A stretch of 64,000 nt of DNA from Paenibacillus phocaeensis (GCF_900021165.1 NZ_FCOQ01000009.1:186001-250000), one strand, 5' to 3'; positions 45,035-53,729 are shown, counted from the stretch's first letter. Numbers and translations are program-made. The notes: a model not told the origin generated them from the letters alone.

Positions 45035-45113
45035 GATCCATTCATGTATCTAAATTGACTCATTAAGATGCATTGATGTATCCTAATTATATAATAAGAT
45101 ACAGTCATGTATC
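45035..45113. promoter_or_regulatory. Three 16-bp operator candidates between the tetR-like and NADH-oxidase-like genes
   Basis: GATCCATTCATGTATC (45035-45050), GATGCATTGATGTATC (45067-45082) and GATACAGTCATGTATC (45098-45113) lie at intervals of 32 and 31 bp, three helical turns. The last one is a perfect inverted repeat GATACA/TGTATC with a 4-bp centre. A TATAAT box (45090-45095) lies between the second and third copies. Confidence 0.8.
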
Positions 45114-45129
45114 CAAAGGAGAGATCATC

Positions 45130-46422
45130 ATGAAGGTTATTGTTTTAGGAGGCTCGCACGGGGGGATTGAAGCGGTTGAAGCGTTACGGTTGATGTGTCC
45201 GAATGCGAACGTTCAATGGTATGACAAAGGGGACTTCTCCTCCACTTCGGCCAAGGATCTTGAAGCCATTCAACAACAAGGAGTATCCATCTTCAGCAAC
45301 ACTGAAATAACCAAAGTAGAACCTGGCAAACACCAAGTAGAAATAAAAGATCTTATGACAGGGGAAACGCGAAAGGAGGGTTATGACAAAATCATTTTAA
45401 GTCCGGGTGCAAAGCCGTTTATTCCTCTTGTCCCTGGACAGCATTTAACAAACATCGGTACGATGAGCAGTCGACAAGATCTATTCACTATGAGAAAACA
45501 TGCTGCAGATCCAGGTATTAAACACGTTGTAATTGTTGGCGCAGGATACATTGGGACGGGAGCCGCTTCATTATTTGCCGAATCAGGGAAAAAGGTTACG
45601 TTAATGGACATCAACAATCGTCCTTTAAGCTCCTATTTAGATCAGGAATTTACGGATGTACTTGAAGAAGAAATGAAAGATCGGGAAGTGGAATTGGCAC
45701 TAGGCAACTCGATCCTCGAATTTGTCGGTGATGAAAATGATCGAGTCGTCGAGGTTGTCACTACAAAAGGCACCTATTCAGCAGACCTGGTCATCTTGTC
45801 TGCCGGCAATCGTCCCAACACGGAATGGTTGCAAGGCGCAGTGGAATTATTGCCGGATGGCAGAATTAAAACAGATGAATACATGCGTACAAGTGATCCC
45901 GATATTTTCGCCATTGGGGATGCAACAACGGTTTGGTACAATCCCGGTAAAATGCGGATGAATGTTTCATTAGGAACCAACGCGCGTCGTCAAGCCCATT
46001 GCGCAGTAAAAAACTTGTACGAAGCCATTCATCCGCTTCCCGGTGTACAAGGCTCTTCAGGTGCGCATAATTTTGATTATTATTTCGCTACAACTGGTTT
46101 GAATGATAAAACGGCAAAAAAGCTGGGCATTGAAATCAAATCCGTCTACTTGGAACAAGGGGCTGCCCTGTTCTCTCCGGAGAAGACCGTTATGTTCAAA
46201 CTGGTTTACGATCCAACCACTTTAGAGATTTTAGGGGGACAAATCATGTCTAAAGTCGATATAACTGCTCATATCAATACGGTCTCCCTTGCGATTCAAA
46301 CCGGATGCACCTTAGAACAATTGGCCTATGCCGACTTCTTCTTTCAGCCCGAATTAAACACACCATGGAATGTAATAAATGCGGCAGGATTAAAAGCATT
46401 ACAACAAGAGAAAGTACGGTAA
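45130..46422 (+). CDS. NADH-oxidase/CoA-disulfide-reductase-like flavoprotein lacking the active-site Cys segment
   Basis: 430 residues with two dinucleotide folds (MKVIVLGGSHGGIEAVEALR; VVIVGAGYIGTGAASLFAES), the FAD motif TSDPDIFAIGDA and the C-terminal dimerisation domain (GGQIMSKVDITAHIN). In Nox and CoA-disulfide reductases the segment after the first Rossmann strands carries SFLxCG, whose Cys42 is the redox centre. Here YDKGDFS runs straight to STSAKDLEAI (residues 31-46): about 22 residues, with the Cys, are missing without any frameshift. It is divergent from and probably controlled by the TetR-like protein. The fold is sure; the activity is doubtful. Confidence 0.88.
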   Translation: MKVIVLGGSHGGIEAVEALRLMCPNANVQWYDKGDFSSTSAKDLEAIQQQGVSIFSNTEITKVEPGKHQVEIKDLMTGETRKEGYDKIILSPGAKPFIPLVPGQHLTNIGTMSSRQDLFTMRKHAADPGIKHVVIVGAGYIGTGAASLFAESGKKVTLMDINNRPLSSYLDQEFTDVLEEEMKDREVELALGNSILEFVGDENDRVVEVVTTKGTYSADLVILSAGNRPNTEWLQGAVELLPDGRIKTDEYMRTSDPDIFAIGDATTVWYNPGKMRMNVSLGTNARRQAHCAVKNLYEAIHPLPGVQGSSGAHNFDYYFATTGLNDKTAKKLGIEIKSVYLEQGAALFSPEKTVMFKLVYDPTTLEILGGQIMSKVDITAHINTVSLAIQTGCTLEQLAYADFFFQPELNTPWNVINAAGLKALQQEKVR

Positions 46423-46493
46423 CAGACTTTCACTTCGCATCAACGAGGATGGCATTCGCATGTGAGGAGTGTCACCATCGATCAGAAAGTCGC

Positions 46494-47396
46494 CTAATAG
46501 TGCGCCTCCCCCGCCTGCAAAGCGTCGCGAAACCGCTGGATGTCCCTAATCGGGGGGGCGCCATACATACGCGCGTATTCTCGGTTGAAATAGGAGGGAC
46601 TCTCGTAGCCAACCTGAAAAGCCGCTTCAGCCGCTTCCATCGTTGAGGATAGGAGAAGGCGGCGCGCTTCTTGCAGCCTAAGTTGCTTTTGGTACTGGAT
46701 CGGGCTCATTGCCGTTACTTCTTTAAAATAATGATACAAGGACGATGCGCTCATTTCAGCCTCCTCGGCTAATTCGTCAACGCGCAAAGGCAATGCAAAA
46801 TCTCGGTTTACCCTTTCGATCACCTTCGCAACCCGTTGTGCATGGCTGCCGATTAATGCGAATTGCTTGAGAGTATCGCCCTGCTCGTCCTGAAGTATCC
46901 GGTAAATGATTTCACGAACCGCATACTGCGCAAGTACCGGAATGTCGCGGGGCGAGTCCAACAAATGCACAAGGCGCATTACGGAATCGTGTAAAGAATC
47001 GCTCATCCGATTTATGACCAAACCGCGTCCATATTGGCGTTTTGAACTCTCGACTTGATCAGAGGCTTGGAGCACATCAAGGATTTGATCCATCGTAAAT
47101 TGCAGCCGAAGGGAAAAATACGGCGCTTCGGAAGACGCCTCAACGACTTGCCCGGATATCGGCAACTTTACGGAAGCGGTCAGATAATGATCTGAATCGT
47201 ACTGATAGATCTCTTGCCCCAACATGACAACCTTCGAGCCCTGCGCTACCACGCACAGAGATGGTTTATAAACCGAATGTACCGGTTCGGATATTTGGGA
47301 CGCCCGAAAAAAGCACAAACCGGGAATCAACGTCTCATGCGTGCCATCTGTCATCGTAAAGCGCTCGATAACCTGTGCTAATTCTCCCCTCTGCAT
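46494..47396 (-). CDS. AraC-family regulator with AraC_N domain
   Basis: 300 residues. The AraC_N domain starts at once (ELAQVIERFTMTDGTHETLI, SEPVHSVYKPSLCVVAQGSK) and the C-terminal double helix-turn-helix is standard (DELAEEAEMSASSLYHYFKE; AAEAAFQVGYESPSYFNREY). The ATG at 47396 is favoured: GGAGGGGAAGG is 5 bp upstream and family members start at this point, although earlier ATGs exist back to 47486. It diverges from the MFS exporter and is its likely regulator. Confidence 0.88.
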   Translation of the reverse strand: MQRGELAQVIERFTMTDGTHETLIPGLCFFRASQISEPVHSVYKPSLCVVAQGSKVVMLGQEIYQYDSDHYLTASVKLPISGQVVEASSEAPYFSLRLQFTMDQILDVLQASDQVESSKRQYGRGLVINRMSDSLHDSVMRLVHLLDSPRDIPVLAQYAVREIIYRILQDEQGDTLKQFALIGSHAQRVAKVIERVNRDFALPLRVDELAEEAEMSASSLYHYFKEVTAMSPIQYQKQLRLQEARRLLLSSTMEAAEAAFQVGYESPSYFNREYARMYGAPPIRDIQRFRDALQAGEAHY

Positions 47397-47592
47397 CGCG
47401 ACCTTCCCCTCCATCTCTTCATAACCCTTTAACCCCATGTTCTTAGCCATCATATTATACCCTTTTGGAGGATTAGGCAATTGCATGAAATGATCCGGCT
47501 ACCGCCTTACCTTCGAGTGGGAACATAATAATGATGCAGGAAGAGTAGCAATCAAGATCATTTATAACCCGATCTGGAAGGAGAGAGCAAGA
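47397..47592. other. Regulatory gap between the araC-like and MFS genes
   Basis: This divergent intergenic DNA should hold both promoters. On the minus strand TATAAT is at 47457-47462, a possible -10 box for the araC-like gene; no convincing -35 box or operator stands out. The plus-strand leader of the MFS gene contains the short reading frame at 47593-47658. Confidence 0.4.
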
Positions 47593-47658
47593 ATGAAGAC
47601 AGACCAAGCACATCCCCATCCCTATGTCGAGAAGGGGTGCTCTACCACGCAGGTATGA
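47593..47658 (+). CDS. Possible leader peptide upstream of the MFS exporter
   Basis: A 21-codon frame (starting MKTDQAHPHPYVEKGC) has a strong ribosome site, AAGGAG, 9 bp before its ATG. It ends 77 bp before the exporter start. Short translated leaders control several drug-resistance genes through ribosome stalling. The peptide is rich in His and Pro, residues that slow ribosomes. Alternatively it is the left-over start of a deleted gene. Confidence 0.35.
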   Translation: MKTDQAHPHPYVEKGCSTTQV

Positions 47659-47735
47659 TCCTCTATCGAACGTGACCGAAGGAAAGAAAAGAAAACGAAG
47701 AACTGCATCAATTTCATTTGCGTAAGGAGTTTGGA

Positions 47736-48917
47736 ATGGATAAACGAATATGGATTTTAGCAATTGCCTCATTTGTAGTAGGCACTGTCGAGCTCGTCAT
47801 TGCCGGAATAATCGATATGATCGCACAAGATCTGAACGTTTCAGTAGGTACCGCAGGCCAACTGATTACGGTCTATTCATTAGTCTTTGCTTTTGGTTCC
47901 CCTATACTAATTTCCCTTACCGCTAAAGTAGAGCGCAGAAAATTATTGACTGCTGCAATGTTTGTCTTTTTCGTAGGAAACATGATTTCTATCGTTAGCC
48001 CTACCTTTGCGGTTCTTCTTGTTTCGCGGATTATACTTGCAGCAAGTTGCTCGATTGTGGTTGTTCTATCTGTTGTTATGGCTTCAAGTATAGTTGCGCC
48101 CGAATTAAGAGGTCGTGCAATCGGTATTATTTTTATGGGGATAAGCGCATCTCTTGTCATCGGTGTCCCTCTTGGCACATTCATTGGCGAAATGTGGGGA
48201 TGGCGCTCAACATTTGCTTTGGTCGGGGCCCTTACCTTAATCGTGGCATGGGCAGTCAGACGCTATCTTCCACAGGTAGCTCCGCGGCCGGGAGTCCAGT
48301 TGCGAGAACAGCTTCGAACGCTAAAGGACTCCAAAATTTTATCCGCTCATTTAATCTCAATATTACAGATGACTGGCCAATTCACAATCTACACCTACAT
48401 CACACCTTTTTTACATGAGATGATGGGGCTGTCAACGAACATGATCAGTTTTGTTCTGTTTGTATATGGATTAGCAGGTATAGCAGGAGGATGGATTGGA
48501 GGATGGTCCTCAGATAAACTTGGGAACAGCAAAACGATACTCATCACTCTCCTGTTGCATGCGCTCGCTATATTCTTGTTGCCTTATTCTACAGGTTCTA
48601 TCTTTCTATTACTCATCGTAACCGTAGTCTGGTGTGCATGTAATATGGCTCCAAGTCCTGCCATTCAAAGCTATCTGGTACAAACAGCTCCGGAATCTTC
48701 GGATATCCAATTAAGCTTCAATACATCATCTTTACACATAGGAGTTGCAGCAGGTTCAATACTTGGGGGACTGATTGTCAACCATTATTCCGTCACAACG
48801 AATGCTTGGGTTGGCGGACTGATTGTTATTCTAGCCATCATTTCAGCCCTCTTCTCCTTAAATAAACAAAAAGCATCGACATTTCCATCACAGGTGAATG
48901 GTAAATTAAACTCTTGA
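47736..48917 (+). CDS. MFS exporter, AraJ/YdhP (DHA1) type
   Basis: 393 residues with twelve membrane segments. First-helix sequence FVVGTVELVIAGIIDMIAQD and VSVGTAGQLITVYSLVFAFG are typical of the AraJ/YdhP/SotB group, which export sugars or drugs such as chloramphenicol. The ATG at 47736 has AAGGAG 6 bp upstream. It is divergent from an AraC_N-type regulator; its stop codon overlaps the end of the converging MmyB-type gene by 12 bp. The base composition is more A+T-rich than that of the left half of the window, consistent with an accessory region. Confidence 0.9.
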   Translation: MDKRIWILAIASFVVGTVELVIAGIIDMIAQDLNVSVGTAGQLITVYSLVFAFGSPILISLTAKVERRKLLTAAMFVFFVGNMISIVSPTFAVLLVSRIILAASCSIVVVLSVVMASSIVAPELRGRAIGIIFMGISASLVIGVPLGTFIGEMWGWRSTFALVGALTLIVAWAVRRYLPQVAPRPGVQLREQLRTLKDSKILSAHLISILQMTGQFTIYTYITPFLHEMMGLSTNMISFVLFVYGLAGIAGGWIGGWSSDKLGNSKTILITLLLHALAIFLLPYSTGSIFLLLIVTVVWCACNMAPSPAIQSYLVQTAPESSDIQLSFNTSSLHIGVAAGSILGGLIVNHYSVTTNAWVGGLIVILAIISALFSLNKQKASTFPSQVNGKLNS

Positions 48918-49784
48918 AGAAGATTCGAGCTGCTCTGAATGCTGGCTCCGATAATCGATTAGCAGTTGCTGCATCTTATCCACCGTGCCATCCGGATGAG
49001 GAACATGAATGGAGACGGTCAAGTTAGAATCGTTCAAGGAATGAAACGAAACCAGATCAAAATTCAAGATCCCGAGATTCGGACAATGCAGCGTCTTAGG
49101 GGCATCCATCGCATCGAGAATCTCATGGGAATCCCAAAATTCTCGAAACTCCCTGCTAGCCTGTGAAAGCAACTCGAACTGTTTGGACCACCAGGGATCG
49201 TCGACGTGACGCGCATACCCGGCATGGAAACGAGCAACGATTCGTCTGGCATGCAGTTCCCATTGGTCTCCCTTTAGATAGCGAAAACGGGGAGAGGTAA
49301 ACGTCATCCAAACCAGATTCCGCTCCCTCTCCGACATCACCGTGAGATTCCCATTTAATGCGCAGTAGGCTTCATTCCAGGCAATAATGTTCATGCGCGC
49401 ATCCATGACATTCGCAGGGGAGAGGTTCTGGCTATCCAAGAAACGTTGAAGCTCCGGCGTTACCTTAGACGGTTGCTTCATACCGGTCAAGGGAAATTGC
49501 TTACGGGCAAGATGGAACAGATGCCTGCGTTCCGACTCATTTAAGCGAAGCACCTTCGCGATTCGATCAAGGACCTCGGCGGATACGTTGATATGACGTC
49601 CTTGCTCCAAATAGGTGTACCAATCCAGCCCCACGTCGGCCAGCAAAGCTACCTCGCTGCGGCGAAGTCCGGGGGTTCGTCTGCGTCCGGAATCCGGCAC
49701 GCCTGCTTGTTCTGGGCTTATACGTTCACGGCGTGAACGCAAAAAACGGGATAATTCCTCATAACGGTCCAATCTGTTCGCCAT
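48906..49784 (-). CDS. Helix-turn-helix regulator with MmyB-like ligand-binding domain
   Basis: 292 residues. A XRE-type helix-turn-helix (RRTPGLRRSEVALLADVGLD, then WYTYLEQGRHINVSAEVL) is followed by the MmyB domain (MDARMNIIAWNEAYCALNG; ERNLVWMTFTSPRFRYL), which binds fatty-acid-like ligands in known members. It diverges from an NAD(P)H-dependent FMN reductase gene and probably represses it, a very common pairing. AGGAGG lies 11 bp before the ATG. Confidence 0.92.
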   Translation of the reverse strand: MANRLDRYEELSRFLRSRRERISPEQAGVPDSGRRRTPGLRRSEVALLADVGLDWYTYLEQGRHINVSAEVLDRIAKVLRLNESERRHLFHLARKQFPLTGMKQPSKVTPELQRFLDSQNLSPANVMDARMNIIAWNEAYCALNGNLTVMSERERNLVWMTFTSPRFRYLKGDQWELHARRIVARFHAGYARHVDDPWWSKQFELLSQASREFREFWDSHEILDAMDAPKTLHCPNLGILNFDLVSFHSLNDSNLTVSIHVPHPDGTVDKMQQLLIDYRSQHSEQLESSSRV

Positions 49785-49786
49785 AA

Positions 49787-49836
49787 TCTATACATGCCTC
49801 CTATCTATACATGAACGTAGGATTCCCAATCCTACG
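49787..49836. promoter_or_regulatory. Operator candidates between the mmyB-like and FMN reductase genes
   Basis: A direct repeat TCTATACATG occurs at 49787-49796 and 49804-49813, and a 9-bp inverted repeat CGTAGGATT/AATCCTACG with a 3-nt centre spans 49816-49836. Either may bind the MmyB-type regulator. Confidence 0.5.
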
Positions 49837-49930
49837 ATAACTAGATCTCTTCCTAGCCTCTTCGGGTCCTTATAGACTAGTTTATGACCTCCTTAGGAGG
49901 AATAGCAAGAATGGATATGAGGTGTTGAAA

Positions 49931-50500
49931 ATGAAAGTAGCCGCCATAGTCGGAAGCATTCGCAAAGATTCATACAACCTGAAGCTAGCTCGTTATATTC
50001 AAAACCGTTATCAGCATCTTTTTCAGTTGGATGTGCTGAACATTCGGGATCTCCCCTTTTACGATCAGGATATCGAGTCTGTTCCGCCGCAGCCGGTGAT
50101 CGATTTTAAGGCGAAAGTCGCCGCTGCCGACGCGGTGTTGTGGATCACTCCGGAATATAATTCGACCATTCCCGGCGTCATGGCGAACGCGATTGACTGG
50201 TTATCCCGCGTGGATCGAGTCATGATCGGGAAGCCCTCATGGATCGTCGGATCTTCCATGGGATTATTGGGATCGGTCAAAGCGCAGGGCCATCTTCGTG
50301 ACATTCTGTTCGCATCCGGTATTTCCTCGCCGCTGTTGCCTGGAAATGAAGTGTACATTGGTCTTGTTCATGAGAAGTTTAACGAGAAGGGCGAGCTGAC
50401 TGATGATCCTACTATTCAGTACCTTGATCTTGTAACCGACAATTTCGTGAAATGGATGAAGGAGCTCTCCCAATTGAAGCAGCTCCAAAGTCCAAATTAA
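49931..50500 (+). CDS. NAD(P)H-dependent FMN reductase
   Basis: 189 residues with the flavodoxin-like fold: phosphate loop VGSIRKDSYNLKLARYI at the N-terminus and the PEYNSTIPGVMANAIDWLSR motif (about residue 75) that is the hallmark of the FMN_red family. It reduces FMN, quinones or azo compounds with NADPH. GAGGTG stands 6 bp before the ATG at 49931; a TTG three codons earlier is too close to it. A Dabb-type gene follows 23 bp downstream, forming a two-gene unit under the divergent MmyB-type regulator. Confidence 0.93.
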   Translation: MKVAAIVGSIRKDSYNLKLARYIQNRYQHLFQLDVLNIRDLPFYDQDIESVPPQPVIDFKAKVAAADAVLWITPEYNSTIPGVMANAIDWLSRVDRVMIGKPSWIVGSSMGLLGSVKAQGHLRDILFASGISSPLLPGNEVYIGLVHEKFNEKGELTDDPTIQYLDLVTDNFVKWMKELSQLKQLQSPN

Positions 50501-50523
50501 ACCGAAACCTAGGAGGGAGTAAG

Positions 50524-50829
50524 ATGTTTGAGCATATCGTGCTATTGAAATTCAAACCCGATGTTTCGATTGAAGTAAAAGAAAGTGCTATAAAGCGCGC
50601 ACATGACTTTAAAGGGAACATTCCGGGGATCGTGGAGCTTAGCGCCGGGATTAACGTTACGGAGGAAATAGAGCATATACAGGGGTTTACGCTCGGAATC
50701 AGAGTCACTTTCGAGAATCAACAGGCTTGCCGGGATTATATTCAGCACCCCCTGCATCAAGGATTATTGCAATCTATTGGCCCATTTGTGGAAGGAATTG
50801 TCGTTATGGATTACCCATTCGCTTCATGA
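50524..50829 (+). CDS. Dabb-family (stress-responsive alpha/beta barrel) protein
   Basis: 101 residues. MFEHIVLLKFKPDVS, the beta-strand start, and a late HPLHQGLLQSIGPFVEGI are standard for the Dabb dimeric alpha/beta barrel. Functions are mostly unknown; some members cyclise polyketide-like intermediates or act in stress. The ATG at 50524 has AGGAGGGAG before it. It is the second gene after the FMN reductase and ends in a good terminator (50854-50891). Confidence 0.9.
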   Translation: MFEHIVLLKFKPDVSIEVKESAIKRAHDFKGNIPGIVELSAGINVTEEIEHIQGFTLGIRVTFENQQACRDYIQHPLHQGLLQSIGPFVEGIVVMDYPFAS

Positions 50830-50853
50830 TCTTCCCTGACCCTGTATCATGTT

Positions 50854-50891
50854 GCCGCTCCGTTTCCCTGTCGGGAAACGAGCGGCTTTCT
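50854..50891 (+). terminator. Terminator of the FMN reductase-Dabb unit
   Basis: GCCGCTC-C-GTTTCCC pairs with GGGAAAC-GAGCGGC around TGTC (one bulged C), followed by TTTCTCTT. Confidence 0.85.
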
Positions 50892-50916
50892 CTTGACCTT
50901 ACAAAAGTGATTTACT

Positions 50917-51840
50917 TTAATTAAATTCCTTCTTAACAAAGTCTATAAGCTTGGACTTCAAGGCATCACCGTGCTCTCCCCTATGATACATATCTGTTCC
51001 GTGATAACCACTCTCATCCACAATCAGCTCTTTATCCGTTGCTCCAGATGCTTGATATAATTTGCGCACTTCTTGTTCAATGGAACCTCCATAATCGCCA
51101 GGTGAAAAAACAAATAGGGATGGTGCTTTAATCTTCTCCACGCTCGGAATGGCATCAAGGGGCCCACATTGTGCAGGAGAAGAAAGAATAATCAGCCCCT
51201 CAATAGGCAGCGCCTGACGAACGCCTGCAATGATTGCTGTACTACCGCCACATGATGCTCCGGCCAAAAACACTCTTTTTGCACCCCATCGTTCGAGTTC
51301 GCTTAAGGCAGCATCTGCATCACGATCTATATTCTGATTATCCTCCGGAAAATCCTCTGAGGCACCATGATTACGATATTCAGGAATAACTACCAGATAC
51401 CCGCTGTCAGCCAGTTCAGTTCCCATGTCAAGAAAAGAGCAGATGTTATAGCCTTGCTCGTGTGCAAGCAGGACTCCTTTATCTCCGCTGCCAAGCACAA
51501 GTGCAGACAGATGCACCCCATCACTGGTTGTTAAAGTAGTTGCTTTATCGCGTAACTCCTCCGGAACACAGCTATTCACAAGATACCCGTTAGAAGACTT
51601 CACCGACTGATCCGGCCAGGCAGGATCATATTCAACCGGTTTGTTCGGGGGGATGTTCTTCACCTCGACAACTGGTGTTTCAGGTACAGCATTTTCTACA
51701 GATTTCGTATCTTGAGGTTGATGAGATAGGGATTGATTTTCATTTGAAGATATCGGCATTGGGGTGGTGCATCCTGTAATCGTGACTACGAAAAGGAGCA
51801 ACCCAAATACCATTTTTGTTCCTTTAGAAAATACGTTCAT
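50917..51840 (-). CDS. Alpha/beta hydrolase lipoprotein
   Basis: 307 residues. A signal peptide ends in a lipobox (TITGC, Cys at about residue 24), followed by a low-complexity linker to about residue 75. The hydrolase domain has the oxyanion strand GVLLAHEQGYN, nucleophile elbow GASCGGS (Ser about residue 195) and a late YHGTDMYH that supplies His. It is thus an extracellular, membrane-anchored hydrolase of unknown substrate. The MFS transporter upstream (32 bp) runs in the same direction, and the pair may share a transcript. Confidence 0.88.
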   Translation of the reverse strand: MNVFSKGTKMVFGLLLFVVTITGCTTPMPISSNENQSLSHQPQDTKSVENAVPETPVVEVKNIPPNKPVEYDPAWPDQSVKSSNGYLVNSCVPEELRDKATTLTTSDGVHLSALVLGSGDKGVLLAHEQGYNICSFLDMGTELADSGYLVVIPEYRNHGASEDFPEDNQNIDRDADAALSELERWGAKRVFLAGASCGGSTAIIAGVRQALPIEGLIILSSPAQCGPLDAIPSVEKIKAPSLFVFSPGDYGGSIEQEVRKLYQASGATDKELIVDESGYHGTDMYHRGEHGDALKSKLIDFVKKEFN

Positions 51841-51872
51841 TGATTGTTCTACACCTCCAACTATTACTGAAA

Positions 51873-53096
51873 TTATAAGTGATGATGGAGCTCACCTACA
51901 AATCGATTTCGTGCTGAACCTATCCCAAACACAAATAGGAAGACAGAAGCACTCAGTAATATCAGGAGTGGCAGGGTCCAGTTCTCCGTTATGTCATGCA
52001 AAAAACCAATGAGGGCCGGCCCGCTAGCCGCAAAGAGATATCCGATCGATTGCGCCATGCCGGATAGTTCAGCAGCCTGATGAGCATTCTCAGTACGTAA
52101 GCCAAAGAACATCATGGCCAAACCAAAGGCGAATCCTCCGCCAACTCCGAGCATGATGACCCATAACAAAAGAATTGAAGAACTTCCGTAAAGCAGCCCG
52201 AGTATCCCCGTTATCAGCAAAGTCGCCGTGATGATCACTAACGATCGTTGGTTAGACATGCGACCAGCAATAACGGGCACAATAAAGGAAAATGGAAGAG
52301 GAGATAATTGCATGATCGAGAGATACCATCCAGATCGACTGGAGTCAATCCCCTGCCCATGTAAAATTTCAGGCAACCACGCGATAAGCACATAGAATAT
52401 CATGGACTGAATGCCCATAAACATCGTTACTTGCCAAGCAAGAGAGGAACGCCAAACATTCACCTCTCTCTTCACCGTGTGCTCGCCGGAAACCGTTGTT
52501 GGCTTGGTTTGATTTCTTAACTGCGGTAACCAGCAGAGGATGGACACAACACAGAGGATTCCCCAAATTCCCAACGCACCTTGCCATTTCAAACCTGCTC
52601 CAACTGCTAAGGGCACACTGATTCCTGAAGCAATGGCTCCGCATAAGCTCATGGAAATCGAATATACACCTGTGATGGCGCCGATTTGATGGGGGAAATC
52701 ACGTTTGATGATGCTGGGTAATAATACATTACAAACTGCAATTGCAGCTCCAAGTATGGCTGTCCCAAGATATAAGTCTGCGGCCCCTGATAAAGAACGT
52801 ATGACAATGCCAACGATTAAGAATAGAAGGGCAATCAATATGAGGAGCTCAGCTCCCAATTTCCGTCCCAATTTAGGAACTAGAGGCGATAATAAGGCAA
52901 AAGCAAGTAAAGGTACCGTCGTAATTAAACCTGCCAGAGTATTTGAAATCTGAATGTCGTCCCGTATAAAGCTCACTAAAGAACCGACTGAGGTTAACGG
53001 TGCGCGTAAATTAGCTGCAATAACAATAATCCCCAGAACCATCAGCCAGGTCGTAGCGGCTTGATTTTTTCTAACTTTCTTGATTGGATTCGGCAT
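51873..53096 (-). CDS. MFS transporter, CynX/NimT (cyanate permease-like) type
   Basis: 407 residues, twelve membrane segments. The first helix region with AANLRAPLTSVGSLVSFIRD matches the CynX/NimT group of the major facilitator superfamily, and GGGFAFGLAMMFFGLRTENA in the second half is also typical. Members carry cyanate, 2-nitroimidazole or unknown anions. GGAGGAAAA precedes the ATG. It runs in the same direction as the hydrolase lipoprotein gene downstream. Confidence 0.9.
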   Translation of the reverse strand: MPNPIKKVRKNQAATTWLMVLGIIVIAANLRAPLTSVGSLVSFIRDDIQISNTLAGLITTVPLLAFALLSPLVPKLGRKLGAELLILIALLFLIVGIVIRSLSGAADLYLGTAILGAAIAVCNVLLPSIIKRDFPHQIGAITGVYSISMSLCGAIASGISVPLAVGAGLKWQGALGIWGILCVVSILCWLPQLRNQTKPTTVSGEHTVKREVNVWRSSLAWQVTMFMGIQSMIFYVLIAWLPEILHGQGIDSSRSGWYLSIMQLSPLPFSFIVPVIAGRMSNQRSLVIITATLLITGILGLLYGSSSILLLWVIMLGVGGGFAFGLAMMFFGLRTENAHQAAELSGMAQSIGYLFAASGPALIGFLHDITENWTLPLLILLSASVFLFVFGIGSARNRFVGELHHHL

Positions 53097-53168
53097 TTTT
53101 CCTCCTGAATGTTATCTCTATGAAGAAGCGTTCTCTTTCGACGATACCTTCTTATCGTTCATTGAAAT

Positions 53169-53408
53169 TTAGTAGACTTGTACAACCTCTTTAATATCAT
53201 CAATTTCCTCAAGAATGGCGCGTTCAATAGCGGCCTTTAATGTGATCGTCGCACTTGGGCAACCGTGGCATGCTCCCAAAAATCTTAATTTGGCTACACC
53301 GTTCTCAACCTCGACCAATTCTGCGTCTCCCCCGTCACGCAATAAGAAAGGACGTAGCTTGAATAGCACTTCCGATACTTCGTCGAACAAAATCCCGTTA
53401 TCCTCCAT
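53169..53408 (-). CDS. NifU C-terminal-like (Nfu/YutI) iron-sulfur carrier
   Basis: 79 residues, the complete Nfu domain with [19 protein letters not shown] and the cluster-binding Cys pair in [14 protein letters not shown]. Nfu proteins carry Fe-S clusters from the SUF scaffold to target enzymes. It is the last gene of the marR-sufC-sufD-sufB set, 48 bp after a small conserved-looking gene. Its place in the operon suggests it serves the SufBCD complex made here. Confidence 0.9.
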   Translation of the reverse strand: MEDNGILFDEVSEVLFKLRPFLLRDGGDAELVEVENGVAKLRFLGACHGCPSATITLKAAIERAILEEIDDIKEVVQVY

Positions 53409-53456
53409 ACATGCCAGCTCCTCTCATTGTTTTAAAAACAACATGAATTCATGCCT

Positions 53457-53672
53457 TTATCGTTCCGGTTGGTCGGATTGATCGTTTGCCTTTTTGGTAA
53501 GTGAGGCCTCTTGATCTGAAAGTTCCATTAAAATCTTATAAATGGGATCCGTAGGTATCATCACACCACAACTGGCACTCAGTCCTAGGAGCATATTCAG
53601 ATAGAATTGAATTTTCTTTTTCTCGCGGGTAATTTGCTCTAATTCTGAGATGTCCGAGTTATTGTTCTTCAT
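53457..53672 (-). CDS. Small protein of unknown function in the suf operon
   Basis: 71 residues, not recognised. An N-terminal charged helix (ELEQITREKKKIQFYLNMLL) is followed by a short segment with one Cys (SASCGVMIPTDP) and an acidic-basic tail. It lies between sufB and the nfu-like gene in the same direction. The ATG at 53672 has GGGGTG 7 bp upstream. The single Cys could bind a metal or cluster as a dimer, but nothing proves this. Confidence 0.55.
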   Translation of the reverse strand: MKNNNSDISELEQITREKKKIQFYLNMLLGLSASCGVMIPTDPIYKILMELSDQEASLTKKANDQSDQPER

Positions 53673-53729
53673 GAAAACACACCCCATGCCTCCTAATAAG
53701 TAAAACGCTTGATGGGTGAAAGGAATAAA

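Noticed and set aside
46423-46493. Possible extra gene between the NADH-oxidase-like and araC-like genes
   Set aside because: A short Cys/His-containing frame exists but is under 30 codons in the free space and without ribosome site.
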